DNA from: Marinobacter psychrophilus
Lineage (GTDB): Bacteria; Pseudomonadota; Gammaproteobacteria; Pseudomonadales; Oleiphilaceae
Length of the DNA stretch: 64,000 bases
Direction: 5' to 3'
Assembly: GCF_001043175.1 (NCBI RefSeq)
Contig: NZ_CP011494.1
Location: forward strand, 1,984,001-2,048,000
The position numbers were made by a program, and so were the translations under genes. Every line of letters begins with the position of its first letter. Within the stretch, counting starts at the first letter, position 1. Positions 16,761 through 26,938 of this stretch are shown here, piece by piece. Below the pieces are notes generated by a model. That model had not been told where the DNA came from and searched no databases. It saw only the letters and a program-made list of their open reading frames with translations.

Positions 16761-18005
16761 ATGAAGTTTACAAATAGAATCAGCTGCAAACTCAAGCTTG
16801 GCGCTTTTTTAGGTGCTGTCAGTCTTTTAACGTCCGGGTTAACGCATGCTGCCAAGGAAATTGAGGTGGGGGTTCTTTTCTCTCAGACAGGTGGCCTATC
16901 AATCGTAGAGAAGTCTCTTGCCAGTGCGACTCTTATGGCTATTGAAGAAATAAACGCGAAAGGCGGTGTAAACGGAATGGTGATCAAGCCACTAGTTGAG
17001 GACGGCGCTAGTGATCCAAAGACGTTTAACGAGAAGGTGAGCAAGCTGGTGATTCGTGACAAGGTAGCCACGATTTTTGGCGGTTACACCTCGGCGAGCA
17101 GAAAAGCGATGCTACCAGTGGTCGAAAAACGCAATAGTTTGTTGTTTTACCCTACTTTTTATGAAGGGTTTGAATGCTCAAAAAATGTAGTCTACACCGG
17201 CGCTGCTCCCAACCAGCAGCTAAACAATTATATTCCGTGGCTAGTCAAAAATTTGGGGAAGAAAAAATTCTTCATTGTTGGTTCTAATTATCTGTATCCC
17301 AAAGAAATGGCAAAAGTTGCCAAAACGTTAATTGAAGAGAACGGTGCCGAATGGGTGGGCGACGAATATCTAGCTCTCGGGCATTCTGAGTGGAGCTCCA
17401 TGGTCAAAAAGATTAAAGATAGCGGTGCTGACATTGTACTTTCCAATGTCGTTGGTGGTTCGATAATTTCGTTTTATCGTGAATATGCCAACCAGGGCAT
17501 CTCGCAAAAGGATATTCCGATTGCTTCAACCGTAACATCCGAAATCGAAGTGGCGGCTATGGGCGGCAAGTTTGCTGCGGGTAGTTACACATCGTTTCCT
17601 TACTTTCAGGCGGTCGATACCGAAGCCAACAAAGCATTCATCGAGCGCTACCGCGCTTATACCAAGGATGAAACTGCAGTCACGCACCATGCGATGGAGT
17701 CGGCATATTCAGGAGTTTATCTCTGGGCCAAAGCCGTTTCTAAAGCAGATGGTATTAAACCAAATGAAATAATGGAAGCGACTAAAGGCGTAAGTTTTGA
17801 CGCTGCCAGTGGAACAATGACAGTCAGTGCGGATAATCTCCACACATCAATGACACCGCGTATTGTGCAATGGAATGAGGATGCTCGGGGCACAATCGTT
17901 GACGAATTCAGCGCTCCAGTAATTCCACTTCCATATGCAGCTTACGGCGAAACTGCTGGCAATCTGTTTTGTAGCGAATCTGGTTTGGATAGCTCCAAAT
18001 TGTAA
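16761..18005 (+). CDS. urtA: Urea (or short-chain amide) ABC transporter substrate-binding protein
   Basis: A 414-residue periplasmic binding protein of the Leu/Ile/Val-type fold. The signal peptide ends around THA-AKE (residue 31). The mature protein contains VGVLFSQTGGLSIVEKSL, VEDGASDPKTFNEK, FGGYTSASRKAMLPV and YPTFYEGFECSKNVVYTGA, all typical of UrtA/FmdD. The permease, ATPase and complete urease genes downstream make urea the best-supported ligand; formamide or other amides remain possible because FmdD proteins are close relatives. A hairpin terminator follows the gene, which should leave more binding protein than permease. Confidence 0.93.
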   Translation: MKFTNRISCKLKLGAFLGAVSLLTSGLTHAAKEIEVGVLFSQTGGLSIVEKSLASATLMAIEEINAKGGVNGMVIKPLVEDGASDPKTFNEKVSKLVIRDKVATIFGGYTSASRKAMLPVVEKRNSLLFYPTFYEGFECSKNVVYTGAAPNQQLNNYIPWLVKNLGKKKFFIVGSNYLYPKEMAKVAKTLIEENGAEWVGDEYLALGHSEWSSMVKKIKDSGADIVLSNVVGGSIISFYREYANQGISQKDIPIASTVTSEIEVAAMGGKFAAGSYTSFPYFQAVDTEANKAFIERYRAYTKDETAVTHHAMESAYSGVYLWAKAVSKADGIKPNEIMEATKGVSFDAASGTMTVSADNLHTSMTPRIVQWNEDARGTIVDEFSAPVIPLPYAAYGETAGNLFCSESGLDSSKL

Positions 18006-18019
18006 AGAGGATCCAGGAA

Positions 18020-18052
18020 GACATGCGTTTAAAAAGACGCATGTCATTTTTT
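18020..18052 (+). terminator. Intrinsic terminator/attenuator between urtA and urtB
   Basis: The perfect 9-bp stem GACATGCGT/ACGCATGTC with an 8-base loop is directly followed by ATTTTTT. Read-through must supply the rest of the operon unless a second promoter exists, so it probably sets the ratio of binding protein to membrane components. Confidence 0.82.
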
Positions 18053-18064
18053 CAGGGGATTAAA

Positions 18065-18958
18065 ATGTTGGATACGATTTTAATTGGTCTAAGTCTCGGA
18101 TCAATACTGTTGTTGGTCGCTCTTGGGCTGTCCATTATCTACGGCTCGATGGGCGTTATTAATATGGCTCATGGTGAGTTAGTGATGATCGGGGCGTACT
18201 CTACTGTATTGGCTCAGATCCATATGGGATTAAGTCTTTTCGCGGCCATACCCCTTGCATTTGTTGTCTGTTTCGCCCTTGGTCTGCTGATAGAAAAGTT
18301 CGTGGTTCGCAGGCTTTACGGTCGACTGTTCGATACGCTACTCGCAACTTGGGGTGTTGCAATACTTTTGCAACAAGCCATTCGGCTTGAATTCGGACTG
18401 TCTTTTTTCGGCATTCATATAGCTGGTCTTGGGCCAGGCTTGCAGTCAGTCAAGGTTCCAGATTTGTTGTCTGAACCCATTTTTATTGGTGAGTTTTTGA
18501 TTCAGCCATATCGCGCATTTATTATTATTATTTCCATTCTTCTGGCTGTCATTACGTGGTTACTGATGTACAAAACCAGGATGGGCCAGCAGATTCGAGC
18601 AATTATGCGAAACAAGGATATGGCCGCTGCATGCGGTATCAATGTCAGAAAAGTGAACGCATTGACTTTTGCCTATGGCGCAGGATTGGCTGGAGTTGCT
18701 GGAGTCATGATGTCCGGGTTCAAAACAGTGATGCCCGATATGGGCAGTTCACTGGTGGTCGATGGTTTTCTTGTTGTTGTGGTAGGTGGGGTTGGTAGCC
18801 TTGTCGGGACTATCGTTGCGTCAGGTCTTCTTGGGCAGGTCAACGGCATCTTCGCCGCACTGAGTAACGATATTATTGCGCGAGCAATTGTTTTCGGAGT
18901 CGTTATAGCAATTATCATCTGGCGCCCTCAGGGGCTGCTTAACTACAAGGGGCGATAA
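18065..18958 (+). CDS. urtB: Urea ABC transporter permease UrtB
   Basis: A polytopic inner-membrane protein of about 297 residues, LivH-like. It carries GLSIIYGSMGVINMAHGE at the N-terminus, RAIMRNKDMAAACGINV (the ATPase-coupling loop) and FLVVVVGGVGSLVGTIVASG near the C-terminus. The ATG at 18065 follows CAGGGG; upstream in-frame starts lie inside the urtA terminator. Its stop overlaps the start of urtC (TAATG), which suggests coupled translation. Confidence 0.93.
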   Translation: MLDTILIGLSLGSILLLVALGLSIIYGSMGVINMAHGELVMIGAYSTVLAQIHMGLSLFAAIPLAFVVCFALGLLIEKFVVRRLYGRLFDTLLATWGVAILLQQAIRLEFGLSFFGIHIAGLGPGLQSVKVPDLLSEPIFIGEFLIQPYRAFIIIISILLAVITWLLMYKTRMGQQIRAIMRNKDMAAACGINVRKVNALTFAYGAGLAGVAGVMMSGFKTVMPDMGSSLVVDGFLVVVVGGVGSLVGTIVASGLLGQVNGIFAALSNDIIARAIVFGVVIAIIIWRPQGLLNYKGR

Positions 18959-20079
18959 TGTTGAAACACGATCATTTGAGGATTGCTGCTTACGCTATTT
19001 TTATTGTGACTGTTTTGTCGCTACCGGTTTTTTTCGATGAATTCTGGCTGAATAGGGCGTCCAAATATTTGGTTTACGGCATGCTAGGTATTGCAATTTC
19101 GTTGTGCTGGGGTTATGCGGGCATTCTCAACCTGGGTCAAGGTCTATTCTTTGGTGCTGGTGCCTACATGCTGGGTATGTCATTGAAATTGGCAAGTCCA
19201 ACTAGCTTGCAGCAGGGAGGCGCAGGTCCTGTCCCGGACTTTATGTTGTGGAACGCTGAACCTGGCGCTGTCACCGACCTATGCTGTATCAACAGTGGTT
19301 CCTATCTGTGGCTTCCGTTTCAGTCGCAAGCATTTGGTTTTATTATGGCTATTGTGTTGCCCGTATTGCTGGCCTTCATCTTGGGTTCCGTCATGTTTCG
19401 CAAGGGAGTGTCAGGTGTCTTCATCTCTATTATCACACTTGCCTTGGTACTCTTGGTGCGGCTCCTGGTTGTTGATGCTCAGGCACTTACCGGTGGCTTC
19501 AATGGCTTAACGGATTTGGGAGGGTTGACTTTTGGAGGTTACGAATTTGATCCATACAGTGTCGCCACATATTACTTGGCTGCCGTATCACTCATTTTGA
19601 TCCTGCTAGGTACCCGTCTTTTAGTCAACTCGCGGGCGGGTCTTGTGATGCAGGGTATCCGTGATGACGAGAATCGTGCCAAATACTTAGGATTTGACGC
19701 TGCAGCTTATCAGACATTTTTCTTTTGCGTGTCAGCTGCTATTTCCGGTTTTGCTGGCCTTTTATACGTCGTTACCTCTGAATTCGTATCGCCTACATTC
19801 ATGGATCTGGCTTTCAGTATTTCGATGGTTATTTGGGCTGCGGTAGGTGGGCGTGGCTCGCTGCTCGGTGCCTGTATCGGAGCGATCGTTATCAATATGC
19901 TGGGGGCGACGATTAGTGAAAGCGAAGTATTTGTCGAATCTTGGCAGGCTATTGTTGGGTTGTTTTTTGTGTTGGTAGTTCTGTTTATGCCTAACGGCAT
20001 GGCAGGTGTCGTCCATGGATGGTGCCGACGTTTGACTACGAAATCTTCTAAATCAGAGATTGGAGGGCAGCTTCAATGA
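18958..20079 (+). CDS. urtC: Urea ABC transporter permease UrtC
   Basis: A LivM-like permease of 373 residues with many membrane segments. CWGYAGILNLGQGLFFGAGAYM and GIRDDENRAKYLGFD are characteristic; the latter is the cytoplasmic coupling loop. An insertion after residue 80 (LASPTSLQQGGAGPVPDFM) is also typical of UrtC. It overlaps urtB and urtD by one and four bases, so the permeases and ATPase are translationally linked. Confidence 0.93.
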   Translation: MLKHDHLRIAAYAIFIVTVLSLPVFFDEFWLNRASKYLVYGMLGIAISLCWGYAGILNLGQGLFFGAGAYMLGMSLKLASPTSLQQGGAGPVPDFMLWNAEPGAVTDLCCINSGSYLWLPFQSQAFGFIMAIVLPVLLAFILGSVMFRKGVSGVFISIITLALVLLVRLLVVDAQALTGGFNGLTDLGGLTFGGYEFDPYSVATYYLAAVSLILILLGTRLLVNSRAGLVMQGIRDDENRAKYLGFDAAAYQTFFFCVSAAISGFAGLLYVVTSEFVSPTFMDLAFSISMVIWAAVGGRGSLLGACIGAIVINMLGATISESEVFVESWQAIVGLFFVLVVLFMPNGMAGVVHGWCRRLTTKSSKSEIGGQLQ

Positions 20080-20831
20080 CTGAAAGTAACTATGATTTGG
20101 TAATTGATGGTGTTGGGGTTAACTTCAGTGGTTTTCAGGCCGTAAGTAATTTCAGTATGGTCGTAAAGCAGGGCGAAATGCGGGTGTTGCTAGGCGCAAA
20201 TGGTGCCGGAAAGACTACGCTTATGGATATGATATGCGGAAAAACAGAGTCTACCGAAGGGCGCATTTTTATTGGCGATACTGAAATTACCAATAAGCCT
20301 CCACATACCATTGCCCGTATGGGTGTGGGTCGAAAATTTCAGATTCCAAGTGTGTTCAAGAAACTGACGGTTCGGCAAAACCTATCGGTTGCTGCGATGA
20401 AGAACACATCGGTATTTGCAAATTTGGGAAGCCTCAAGCGATGCATTCATCTCGATAAGCTTGAAGAAACTCTGGAGCTGATTAATTTAACTCGGCGGGC
20501 TGACGAATTAGCCGGAAATCTTTCTCATGGCGAGACTCAGTGGTTGGAACTTGGGCTGCTAGTTATCCTTAATCCGAAAATAATTTTGCTCGACGAACCA
20601 ACTGCGGGCATGACGGCCGATGAAACGCTAAAGACCTCCCGTATCGTGAATGACCTCAAAGGGAGGCACACTATTGTTGCTGTAGAGCACGATATGGCGT
20701 TTGTACGTGAGATTGCAGACAAAATAACTGTTATGCATCAGGGAAAGTTCCTCGCAGAAGGACGAATCGGCGATATCGAGAAGAGTCAGGCAGTGAAAGA
20801 TGCGTACCTGGGTAGTGGAGGAATTGCCTGA
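20076..20831 (+). CDS. urtD: Urea ABC transporter ATPase UrtD
   Basis: A LivG-like ATPase of 251 residues. Walker A is GANGAGKTTL, the signature region is LSHGETQWLELG, Walker B is IILLDEPTAGM, and the switch histidine lies in VAVEHDM. The signature LSHGE in place of LSGGQ is usual for UrtD. It energises urea uptake at the inner membrane with UrtE. Its TGA overlaps the urtE start. Confidence 0.94.
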   Translation: MTESNYDLVIDGVGVNFSGFQAVSNFSMVVKQGEMRVLLGANGAGKTTLMDMICGKTESTEGRIFIGDTEITNKPPHTIARMGVGRKFQIPSVFKKLTVRQNLSVAAMKNTSVFANLGSLKRCIHLDKLEETLELINLTRRADELAGNLSHGETQWLELGLLVILNPKIILLDEPTAGMTADETLKTSRIVNDLKGRHTIVAVEHDMAFVREIADKITVMHQGKFLAEGRIGDIEKSQAVKDAYLGSGGIA

Positions 20832-21526
20832 TGCTTGAGCTTCATTCGATAAACAGCTATTACGGCGGCAGTCATATACTTCATGATATCAATCTCAAGA
20901 TTAAAAAAGGGGCAATCTTTTCTGTTCTGGGTCGTAACGGGGTAGGTAAGAGCACGTTGCTGAAAACCCTCGTTGGCCTAACCAGTTCAACGGAAGGCAA
21001 GTTATTACTCAACGACGAGGATTTAAGTAGACAACCAACTTTTGCCAGGGCGCGTGCCGGGATAGGTTACGTCCCGCAGGGCCGAGAAATCATTCCGGAT
21101 TTCTCAGTGCGAGAGAATATTCTAATGGGATGCTTTGCTGATCCGAAAAGTAAACCTGTGATTCCAGACCTGGTGTCCGAACTGTTTCCATATTTAATGG
21201 AAAATCTGGGCCGAGCAGGGGGACTGTTATCTGGCGGGCAGCAACAACAGCTAGCGATTGCAAGAGCTATAGCTACTAATCCACAAATTTTACTTCTAGA
21301 CGAACCTACTGAAGGTATTCAACCCAATATTGTTGAACAAATCGAAGAGTGTATCTTGACCCTGAACAAGGAACTTGGCTTGACGATCATACTTGTAGAG
21401 CAGAATGTTCGTTTTGCACAACGCGTTTCTGATCAATTTTTAATACTCGATAACGGCCGAGTGGTAGCAGCAGGTATGGGTAAAACGCTCACTGATGAGT
21501 TAGTTCAAAAACATCTGACAATCTGA
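20831..21526 (+). CDS. urtE: Urea ABC transporter ATPase UrtE
   Basis: A LivF-like ATPase of 231 residues, the partner of UrtD. Walker A is GRNGVGKSTLL, the signature LLSGGQQQQLAIARA, Walker B ILLLDEPTEGIQPNIV and the switch histidine position is replaced by LVEQNV, as usual for LivF/UrtE. The GYVPQGREIIPDFSV Q-loop is present. It is the last transporter gene, and only 21 bp separate it from ureE. Confidence 0.94.
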   Translation: MLELHSINSYYGGSHILHDINLKIKKGAIFSVLGRNGVGKSTLLKTLVGLTSSTEGKLLLNDEDLSRQPTFARARAGIGYVPQGREIIPDFSVRENILMGCFADPKSKPVIPDLVSELFPYLMENLGRAGGLLSGGQQQQLAIARAIATNPQILLLDEPTEGIQPNIVEQIEECILTLNKELGLTIILVEQNVRFAQRVSDQFLILDNGRVVAAGMGKTLTDELVQKHLTI

Positions 21527-21547
21527 ATCGGCCCAAAGGTGCTAATA

Positions 21548-22003
21548 ATGTTAGTAATAAGTAATATCGTTGGTAGCGCCAATGACATTGAATTGTCCGA
21601 GCGTCTACACCAGCTCAGCCACCATGGAGTCATTGAAACTATCCGTATTTCTGCGGCGGACACTTCTCGAAGCCGACAGCGCGTAACAACAGACCACGGT
21701 ACCAGTTGTGGTATCGCTTTACCCCGCCAGGTAAAACTCTACAACGGAGCAGTGCTGCATATTGATGAAGAGCGCGCTGTCGTATTGCGTGTTAATGAAG
21801 AGCATTGGTTGCGCTTAAGCCCGACTAGTAATAGCTGTGCACTCGTTCTGGGCTACAACGCTGGTAACCTTCACTGGCGAGTTCGATTCGATGGCACGGA
21901 TCTTTTGGTGGCGCTGGAAGGGCCGGCCCAAAATTATCTGGATCGAATACTGCCTCTGATCGAAAGTGGCGAGGTGAAAGTGGAGCTTCCAGATGGTATT
22001 TAG
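21548..22003 (+). CDS. ureE: Urease accessory protein UreE
   Basis: A nickel metallochaperone of about 151 residues. The N-terminal domain shows RQRVTTDHGTSCGIALPR, close to the usual RGRxRTDxGxEVGLxLPR pattern; the C-terminal domain contains ALVLGYNAGNLHWRV. The conserved nickel-binding histidine would be in NLHW. The C-terminal His-rich tail of some UreE proteins is missing, as in many species. ATG at 21548 lies eight bases after AAAGG and is preferred to the GTG at 21539. It overlaps ureF by 11 bp. Confidence 0.88.
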   Translation: MLVISNIVGSANDIELSERLHQLSHHGVIETIRISAADTSRSRQRVTTDHGTSCGIALPRQVKLYNGAVLHIDEERAVVLRVNEEHWLRLSPTSNSCALVLGYNAGNLHWRVRFDGTDLLVALEGPAQNYLDRILPLIESGEVKVELPDGI

Positions 22004-22721
22004 GAACAATGAGTCAGCACTCGACTCTATGGAGAAAGAGCAAGCTTTGTTGCTGAGTACCTTGAGTTTGCTTCAATTTGGAGATAGTCAGTTTCCTTCT
22101 GGCAGCTTTGCTTTTTCTGGCGGACTGGAGGCGCTATTCAATGATCAAAAAATACGAACTCCCGCTGAAGTGATGGACTTTATTTCGGCACAGCTTCAAC
22201 AGCGCTGGGACAGCCTTGATCGTGTGGCGCTGTGTCGCTGTTATCGTCTTGGGGATGATTTGGATGCAATTTCAGCGATCGACCACGAAGTTGATGCAAT
22301 GACGCTAGCTGCAGGGCTCCGTGTCGGTTCTTGTCGCAATGGTGCAGCATTATTGAGCACTCACGCGCGGCTAGAAACCCGTAACAGCGCTGAATACAGG
22401 CGCCGAATTCAAAGCGGCCAAAGCCCCGGCCATATCGCAGTAATACAGGGACTGTTGTGGGCGCATTGTGGGCTCAGTGAAATTCAGTCACAAGCAGCAT
22501 CTGCACATGCTATCTGCTCTGATTTACTGGGCGCAGCTATGCGATTGGGCAAGCTTGGGCATTTGCACGCTCAGCTCATTCGGCAACAGCTTACGCCGGT
22601 TATTGCCACGCTGCTGGAAGTCCCAGTATCTGATCACACTGAAATGCACAGCTATTTACCTGCGACAGAAATTGCAGCGATGCGACATGAAAGCAGTAAG
22701 TTACGGCTATTTTCGAACTGA
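21993..22721 (+). CDS. ureF: Urease accessory protein UreF
   Basis: A 242-residue all-helical protein that, with UreD and UreG, forms the complex activating apo-urease and is thought to act as the gatekeeper of UreG GTPase. The motif [18 protein letters not shown] near residue 30 and [21 protein letters not shown] near the C-terminus identify it. The first ATG overlaps ureE; the ATG at 22029 is an alternative giving 230 residues. Confidence 0.92.
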   Translation: MVFRNNESALDSMEKEQALLLSTLSLLQFGDSQFPSGSFAFSGGLEALFNDQKIRTPAEVMDFISAQLQQRWDSLDRVALCRCYRLGDDLDAISAIDHEVDAMTLAAGLRVGSCRNGAALLSTHARLETRNSAEYRRRIQSGQSPGHIAVIQGLLWAHCGLSEIQSQAASAHAICSDLLGAAMRLGKLGHLHAQLIRQQLTPVIATLLEVPVSDHTEMHSYLPATEIAAMRHESSKLRLFSN

Positions 22722-22759
22722 ATCAAAAACACGAACGGAGCTATCTACAGGGGATTGCG

Positions 22760-23458
22760 ATGTACTTGACGCCGACAGAACTGGAACGACTAACTATCTA
22801 CACTGCCGCCAAACTTTCCCAGGAGCGTCGGGAGAGAGGGTTGAAATTGAGTTACCCAGAAGCTACCGCAATTATAGCCAATGAGATTCTTGAAGGGGCT
22901 AGAGATGGACGTTCCGTGGCTGATCTTATCAGTCATGGTAGCACAATCCTGAACACAGATGATGTTCAACTTGGCGTGAGCCAAATGATGAACATGCTAC
23001 AGGTCGAGGGAGTGTTTCCAGACGGTACCAAACTAGTCACAGTTCACGATCCTATCAGGCCGGGTAAAGAGGCCATTCCTGAGAATAGTGTTTTCCCAGG
23101 TGAGCTATTCCCTGCAGAGGGGAGGATCGAGATAAATGCCGGTCGCAAAACAATAACCATGAGCGCACTGAACACCGCTGACAGACCTATACAAATTGGC
23201 AGTCACTATCACTTTTTTGAAGCCAATAAGGCACTGCAGTTTGACCGAGAGAGTGCCTTTGGTATGAGGCTGGATATCCCTGCTGGAACGGCAGTACGCT
23301 TTGAACCTGGCCAAGATAAAGAGGTTACGCTGTGTGAGTTCGGAGGAAATAAGGAGATTTACGGTCTCAACAACCTCACAAATGGCAAGATCAGTGATAA
23401 ATCAGTACGCGTAGCTGCTTTGAAAAAAGCAAAAGATAACAGTTTTTTAGGAGCATAA
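22760..23458 (+). CDS. ureAB: Fused urease gamma-beta subunit
   Basis: 232 residues combine UreA (gamma, about 1-100: [28 protein letters not shown]) and UreB (beta, about 105-232: [49 protein letters not shown]). Most proteobacteria encode the two separately. The fused two-subunit form has almost the length of Helicobacter UreA (about 238 residues) and pairs with a 570-residue catalytic subunit next door. A good ribosome site (AGGGGA) precedes the ATG. Confidence 0.95.
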   Translation: MYLTPTELERLTIYTAAKLSQERRERGLKLSYPEATAIIANEILEGARDGRSVADLISHGSTILNTDDVQLGVSQMMNMLQVEGVFPDGTKLVTVHDPIRPGKEAIPENSVFPGELFPAEGRIEINAGRKTITMSALNTADRPIQIGSHYHFFEANKALQFDRESAFGMRLDIPAGTAVRFEPGQDKEVTLCEFGGNKEIYGLNNLTNGKISDKSVRVAALKKAKDNSFLGA

Positions 23459-23461
23459 ACC

Positions 23462-25174
23462 ATGGCCACGATGTCTCGAAGAGAGTACGCAGAAATGTAC
23501 GGCCCTACTACTGGCGACGGCATCCGCCTCGGCGATACGAGCCTGATAGCTGAAGTGGAACATGATTTCACAGTATATGGCGATGAGTGTCTTCACGGTG
23601 GAGGCAAGACTCTACGGGATGGCATGGGCATGACTTCGGGTCTCAATAGCGAGGATGGCACTCTCGATATGCTCATTTGCAATGCACTGGTGATAGATCC
23701 GGTGGTTGGTATCGTCAAAGGGGATATTGGTATCAAGGACGGCAAAATTGTCGCCATTGGTAAAGCTGGCAACCCTGCTGTGATGGATGGCGTCGACCCT
23801 AGACTATTGGTTGGCCAGGCAACAGCGGTTCGTGATGCGGAAGGGCTGATTGCAACTCCTGGTGGTATTGACGTCCACGTACATTTCGACAGTGCGCAAA
23901 TATGCGATCATGCTATAGCCTCAGGCATTACCACCTTGTTTGGCGGATCGCTGGGACCGATTACCGTTGGAATCGACTGTGGTGGCGTTTTCAACGTGGG
24001 TAAAATGTTGCAGGCTGCAGAAGCGTTTCCGGTCAATTTTGGGTTTTTAGGTCGAGGTAACTCGTGCAAACCACGTGCATTGTATGACCAGATCGAAGGC
24101 GGCTGTGTTGGCTTGAAAATTCATGAAGATTGGGGTGCGACGCCGGCTACGATCGATACCTGCTTGACTGTTGCAGACGAACTGGATTTTCAGGTTCAGC
24201 TGCACACCGATACCCTGAACGAAAGTGGCTTCGTAGAGAATACGCTGGCTGCGATCAAGGGCAGAACTATTCATATGTACCATACTGAGGGTGCAGGTGG
24301 TGGACATGCGCCTGATATTATTTCCGTAGTCCAGCACACGAACTGCCTGCCGTCATCGACCAACCCCACTAATCCGTTCACGGTCAATACCTTCGATGAA
24401 CATCTGGACATGACCATGGTCTGTCATCACCTGAACCCTGCCATTCCTGAGGATGTGGCTTTTGCCGAAAGTCGGATCCGCGCCCAGACCATAGCCGCTG
24501 AAGATGTTCTCCACGACATTGGAGCTATTTCCATGCTGGGTTCCGACAGCCAGGGTATGGGTCGTATCAACGAAGTCATTACTCGGACATGGCAGCTGGC
24601 GAGTAAGATGAAGGATCAGCGCGGGCGTCTGGAAACTGAAACCTCACGCATTGGTGATAATGAAAGAATCAAGCGCTACATCGCCAAGTACACCATTAAC
24701 GCCGCAAAGAGTTTTGGAGTCGATGCACATGTCGGGTCGCTTGAACCGGGAAAAATGGCAGATGTGGTGTTATGGAAGCCGGCAATGTTCGGGGTTAAGC
24801 CGGAGCTGATTGTTAAAGGAGGTTTTATTGCTTTCGGCGCAATGGGAGATAGCGCTGCGTCTCTGATGACCTGTGAACCAATCATGTTGCGCCCTCAGTG
24901 GGGAGCTTTCGGTATTGCCAGCCAAAACTTGAGTGCAAATTTCGTTAACCCACTGGCGATCGAAAAAGGCTTGGCAGAAAAACTCAATCTTAAAAAAAAG
25001 CTGCTGCCTGCGACCGGCACACGCAATCTGCAGAAAAGCGATATGTTGCATAATGACCTGTGCCCAGAGATGCGTGTTGATCCCCAGACTTTCGACGTAT
25101 TTGTTAACGGTGAGCTTGCAACCTGCGAGCCGGCTACTGAGCTGCCACTGACACAAAGGTATATGCTGCGATGA
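23462..25174 (+). CDS. ureC: Urease alpha (catalytic) subunit
   Basis: The 570-residue cytoplasmic nickel enzyme that hydrolyses urea to ammonia and carbamate. All expected ligands are visible: HVHF (two His), the carbamylated lysine in GLKIHEDWG, His in QLHTDTLNE and [15 protein letters not shown], and Asp in GSDSQGMGR; the mobile flap reads MVCHHLNP. One region is unusual: after HVHF the chain reads [13 protein letters not shown] where most ureases have I-x-P-Q-Q, and the next loop is shortened. The start ([15 protein letters not shown]) follows TTAGGAG. It overlaps ureG by 4 bp. Confidence 0.96.
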   Translation: MATMSRREYAEMYGPTTGDGIRLGDTSLIAEVEHDFTVYGDECLHGGGKTLRDGMGMTSGLNSEDGTLDMLICNALVIDPVVGIVKGDIGIKDGKIVAIGKAGNPAVMDGVDPRLLVGQATAVRDAEGLIATPGGIDVHVHFDSAQICDHAIASGITTLFGGSLGPITVGIDCGGVFNVGKMLQAAEAFPVNFGFLGRGNSCKPRALYDQIEGGCVGLKIHEDWGATPATIDTCLTVADELDFQVQLHTDTLNESGFVENTLAAIKGRTIHMYHTEGAGGGHAPDIISVVQHTNCLPSSTNPTNPFTVNTFDEHLDMTMVCHHLNPAIPEDVAFAESRIRAQTIAAEDVLHDIGAISMLGSDSQGMGRINEVITRTWQLASKMKDQRGRLETETSRIGDNERIKRYIAKYTINAAKSFGVDAHVGSLEPGKMADVVLWKPAMFGVKPELIVKGGFIAFGAMGDSAASLMTCEPIMLRPQWGAFGIASQNLSANFVNPLAIEKGLAEKLNLKKKLLPATGTRNLQKSDMLHNDLCPEMRVDPQTFDVFVNGELATCEPATELPLTQRYMLR

Positions 25175-25842
25175 AAAATTTGGAGTTGTCACCATTGACG
25201 GGTCCGGCGAGAGTAGGTATCGGTGGGCCCGTAGGGTCTGGCAAGACCGCGCTTTTAGAAAGGCTGATTCCTGCTTTTCAGAAGCGGGGTATTGAGGTCG
25301 GCGTCATTACCAATGATCTGGTCACCACTGAGGATGCTGATAGATTGCGCAAAAGCGGCCTGATAGCCCCGGAGCGCGTGATGGCTGTGGAGGCCGGTGC
25401 ATGCCCGCATACGGTGATTCGAGAGGATCCTACGCTTAATATCGAAGCGGCAGAAAGAATGGCAATCCAGTTTCCGGAACTGGAGATGATTATGATCGAA
25501 AGTGGTGGTGACAATCTAGCTTCTACCTTTTCGCTTGATTTGGTCGATCTGTGGATGTTCGTGATTGATGTTGCAGGCGGGGATGATATTCCACGAAAAC
25601 GAGGGCCAGGAGTTTTGCAGAGTGACCTGCTGGTTATAAACAAAACCGATTTGGCACCCTACGTGGGTGTCAATTTGGACGCGATGTTAATAGAGGCGAA
25701 ACGGGTTCGCCAGCAGCGGCCTGTTGTGTCCATTAATTGTAGAGCTGGAGAGGGTATTGACTATATCGTCGATTACCTCATCAGGAATCTGCTGTTCAAA
25801 AGTTCTGCAGCCTCAACTCAGGCTGCAAATTCTGACGAGTAA
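25171..25842 (+). CDS. ureG: Urease accessory GTPase UreG
   Basis: A 223-residue SIMIBI-class GTPase that delivers nickel to urease. P-loop [15 protein letters not shown], the metal-binding CPH motif in [26 protein letters not shown] and the base-specificity motif [10 protein letters not shown] are all intact. It begins inside the ureC stop (ATGA) and is followed after 3 bp by ureD. Confidence 0.96.
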   Translation: MKNLELSPLTGPARVGIGGPVGSGKTALLERLIPAFQKRGIEVGVITNDLVTTEDADRLRKSGLIAPERVMAVEAGACPHTVIREDPTLNIEAAERMAIQFPELEMIMIESGGDNLASTFSLDLVDLWMFVIDVAGGDDIPRKRGPGVLQSDLLVINKTDLAPYVGVNLDAMLIEAKRVRQQRPVVSINCRAGEGIDYIVDYLIRNLLFKSSAASTQAANSDE

Positions 25843-25845
25843 CTC

Positions 25846-26778
25846 ATGAATAGTCCTGTTGCATCGACAAATAAAACAGACCTTCCGCAAGTTGGAGAGA
25901 GACTGAAAACAGCGTCACTAACTCAATCCAGATGCGCTCGAGCGGCTCTAGAGTTCAAAGTCGATCCACGTGGCAAGACTTTCCTCGGCAGGCAACGAGC
26001 GGAGCACCCATTTCACCTGACGCGGCCCTTCGTGCTAGAGGGTGATCCTGACGGGATGATAACCCTGTATTTGCAATCTTCCTCAGGAGGGTTGTATCGA
26101 GGGGATGACCTCACGATGAACGTTGAGCTTAACTCACGTGCTCAGGTACATCTGACGACTCAGGCCAGTACAATTGTTCACCATACCCGAGGAGGAGAGG
26201 CGAAACAGTCCCTCGTTTTGAGTCTGGCGACGGGCAGTTACTGTGAATATATCCCAGACTCGACCATTCTATTTAGCGGCGCTTCTTTTTACTCTCGTAT
26301 TCGCGCTAACCTTTCTCCAGGTGCACGTCTGCTTTTGGCTGACAGCTTTAGCTGGCATGACCCTCAGCTGACCGCAGCGTCTACATGTGGCGGCGAGCCT
26401 GACCTGGTATTTACTAGATACCATAGTGATATTGAAATTTACGACTCTGGTGGAAACGCTTTGGTTTTGGATCGGCTACGACTCGATGGTGAAACCGTTC
26501 TGGCAAAAAATTGTGGTATTCATGACAGGTACAAAGCTCAAGGATCACTGATCCTTATCCAGCCTGATTCACATGAGCCAATTCTGCATGCACTGAGAGA
26601 GCTGTTGTGCGAATTTCCGGGAAGTTACGCAGGTGCTTCAGTGTTGCCGCAGAGCTGCGGCATTTTGATCCGTTTTCTGGCTGAGGACGGAGTTGTTTTG
26701 AGGCGGCTGATTACGCAATGCTGGATTGTGCTTCGGCAAATTTTATTTAGCGGCATGCCGTCAATACGCAGGAAGTAG
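25846..26778 (+). CDS. ureD: Urease accessory protein UreD (UreH)
   Basis: A 310-residue scaffold that binds urease and UreF. Recognised by HLTTQASTIVHHTRGGEA, CEYIPDSTILFSGASFYSRI, LLLADSFSWHDPQLTA and RYHSDIEIYD near residues 95-200. Placing ureD last in the locus, after ureG, is less usual than the ureDABCEFG order. All seven urease functions are thus covered by six genes. No intrinsic terminator is evident behind it. Confidence 0.92.
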   Translation: MNSPVASTNKTDLPQVGERLKTASLTQSRCARAALEFKVDPRGKTFLGRQRAEHPFHLTRPFVLEGDPDGMITLYLQSSSGGLYRGDDLTMNVELNSRAQVHLTTQASTIVHHTRGGEAKQSLVLSLATGSYCEYIPDSTILFSGASFYSRIRANLSPGARLLLADSFSWHDPQLTAASTCGGEPDLVFTRYHSDIEIYDSGGNALVLDRLRLDGETVLAKNCGIHDRYKAQGSLILIQPDSHEPILHALRELLCEFPGSYAGASVLPQSCGILIRFLAEDGVVLRRLITQCWIVLRQILFSGMPSIRRK

Positions 26779-26938
26779 ATGTCATCTTTTCCCAATCTTG
26801 ACTCCTGAGTATTCAAGTAAACCTTCTTTTTTTGCTCCAGGACATTTTGGTAGCTTGCGAATGGCTGGCCGGATTTCCTAGCGTGTTTAACTCCGGATAG
26901 ACTGACACGGAAGGGTTTTCGCCATAAGCGTCCGGCCA

